15,595 nucleotides of DNA from an uncultured Bacteroidales bacterium (lineage in GTDB: Bacteria > Bacteroidota > Bacteroidia > Bacteroidales > F082): the NCBI GenBank assembly GCA_937896505.1, contig CALBNP010000208.1, positions 1 to 15,595 of the forward strand, given 5' to 3'. Below the pieces are notes generated by a model, which saw nothing but the letters and a program-made list of their open reading frames with translations, searched no databases and was not told the origin of the DNA. Below, piece by piece: positions 15,124 through 15,595 of this stretch. Position numbers and translations under genes: made by a program. How positions within the stretch are numbered: position 1 is the stretch's first letter; each line of letters starts with the position of its first letter.

Positions 15124-15595
15124 ATGAAAATTATCGAATTACTCTCCCCGGCCAAAGACCTCGAAGTGGGCATGGCCGCCATCAACCATGGTGCCGATGC
15201 GGTTTATATCGGCGGCCCCGATTTCGGCGCACGCGAAAAAGTGTCAAATTCCATTGAAGACATTGAAATACTATGCCGTCATGCCGCACTATACGATGCG
15301 AAGGTTTATGTGACGCTCAACACATTGCTCCGCGACAACGAATTGGAACGCGCCCGTAAAATCGTTTACGACTGTTGGAACGCTGGTGTCGATGCCATGA
15401 TCGTGCAGGATATGTCGCTGCTCATGATGGATTTGCCACCCATTCCGCTGCACGCCAGCACGCAATGCAACAACCTGAGTTTAGAGAAAGTGCAGTTTTT
15501 GGAAAAAGTCGGTTTTTCGCAAGTCGTTTTGGGTCGCGAGCTTTCGCTTGAGCAAATCAAGGAAATCCGTGCCAACACAAGCGTTCCGTTGGAGT
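15124..15595 (+). CDS. Peptidase U32 family protein (5' part)
   Basis: The open frame runs from ATG 15124 to the window edge, giving 157 complete codons with no stop. The start MKIIELLSPAKDLEVGMAAI, then HGADAVYIGGPDFGAR and AKVYVTLNTLL, are classic N-terminal U32 motifs. GVDAMIVQDMSLL, LHASTQCNN and GFSQVVLGRELSLEQI continue the same pattern. U32 proteins are Fe-S or prephenate-linked RNA-hydroxylation enzymes (TrhP and RlhA in E. coli) or related proteins. The conserved cysteine region lies beyond the window, so the subgroup cannot be assigned. It is read away from the acylation cluster and is probably an unrelated housekeeping gene marking its boundary. Confidence 0.9.
   Translation, partial: MKIIELLSPAKDLEVGMAAINHGADAVYIGGPDFGAREKVSNSIEDIEILCRHAALYDAKVYVTLNTLLRDNELERARKIVYDCWNAGVDAMIVQDMSLLMMDLPPIPLHASTQCNNLSLEKVQFLEKVGFSQVVLGRELSLEQIKEIRANTSVPLE

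Overview
The window looks like chromosomal DNA from a member of the Bacteroidota, most likely Bacteroidales. The evidence is moderate GC, several TAnnTTTG-type -7 promoter elements, and protein families typical of that phylum. No genus can be named from the sequence alone. I see no mobile element, CRISPR array, tRNA or rRNA.

Layout. Positions 1-86 hold the 3' end of an unidentified gene. A three-gene plus-strand operon (117-6161) then encodes a membrane-anchored GH16-like glycoside hydrolase, an acyltransferase-3 family membrane O-acyltransferase, and an LtaS/MdoB-like sulfatase-fold membrane phosphotransferase. It converges, 18 bp apart, on a six-gene minus-strand cluster (15028 down to 6180). 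In transcription order that cluster encodes A1 (AlgX/AlgJ-like SGNH protein), M1 (AlgI-like MBOAT), A2, M2, M3 and A3, which is three MBOAT/SGNH pairs. M3-A3 have a convincing promoter of their own in the M2-M3 gap. At the right edge a divergently transcribed peptidase U32 family gene begins and runs out of the window.

How the genes may work together (inference). MBOAT proteins of the AlgI/DltB type move acyl groups across the cytoplasmic membrane, and AlgX/AlgJ-like SGNH partners place them on an extracytoplasmic polymer. Three such pairs, an OafA-type acyltransferase, a phospho-substituent transferase and a GH16-like enzyme together suggest a locus that decorates and trims a surface or secreted polysaccharide. 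No glycosyltransferase, flippase or polymerase is in the window, so the polymer is unknown.

Two features link the proteins physically. A 36-residue module, alignable without gaps, occurs once in A1, once in A3, three times in A2 and once in the GH16-like protein of the opposite operon. Separately, the acyltransferase-3 protein and the phosphotransferase share a homologous C-terminal beta-rich domain. These shared add-on modules are the best candidates here for something undescribed.
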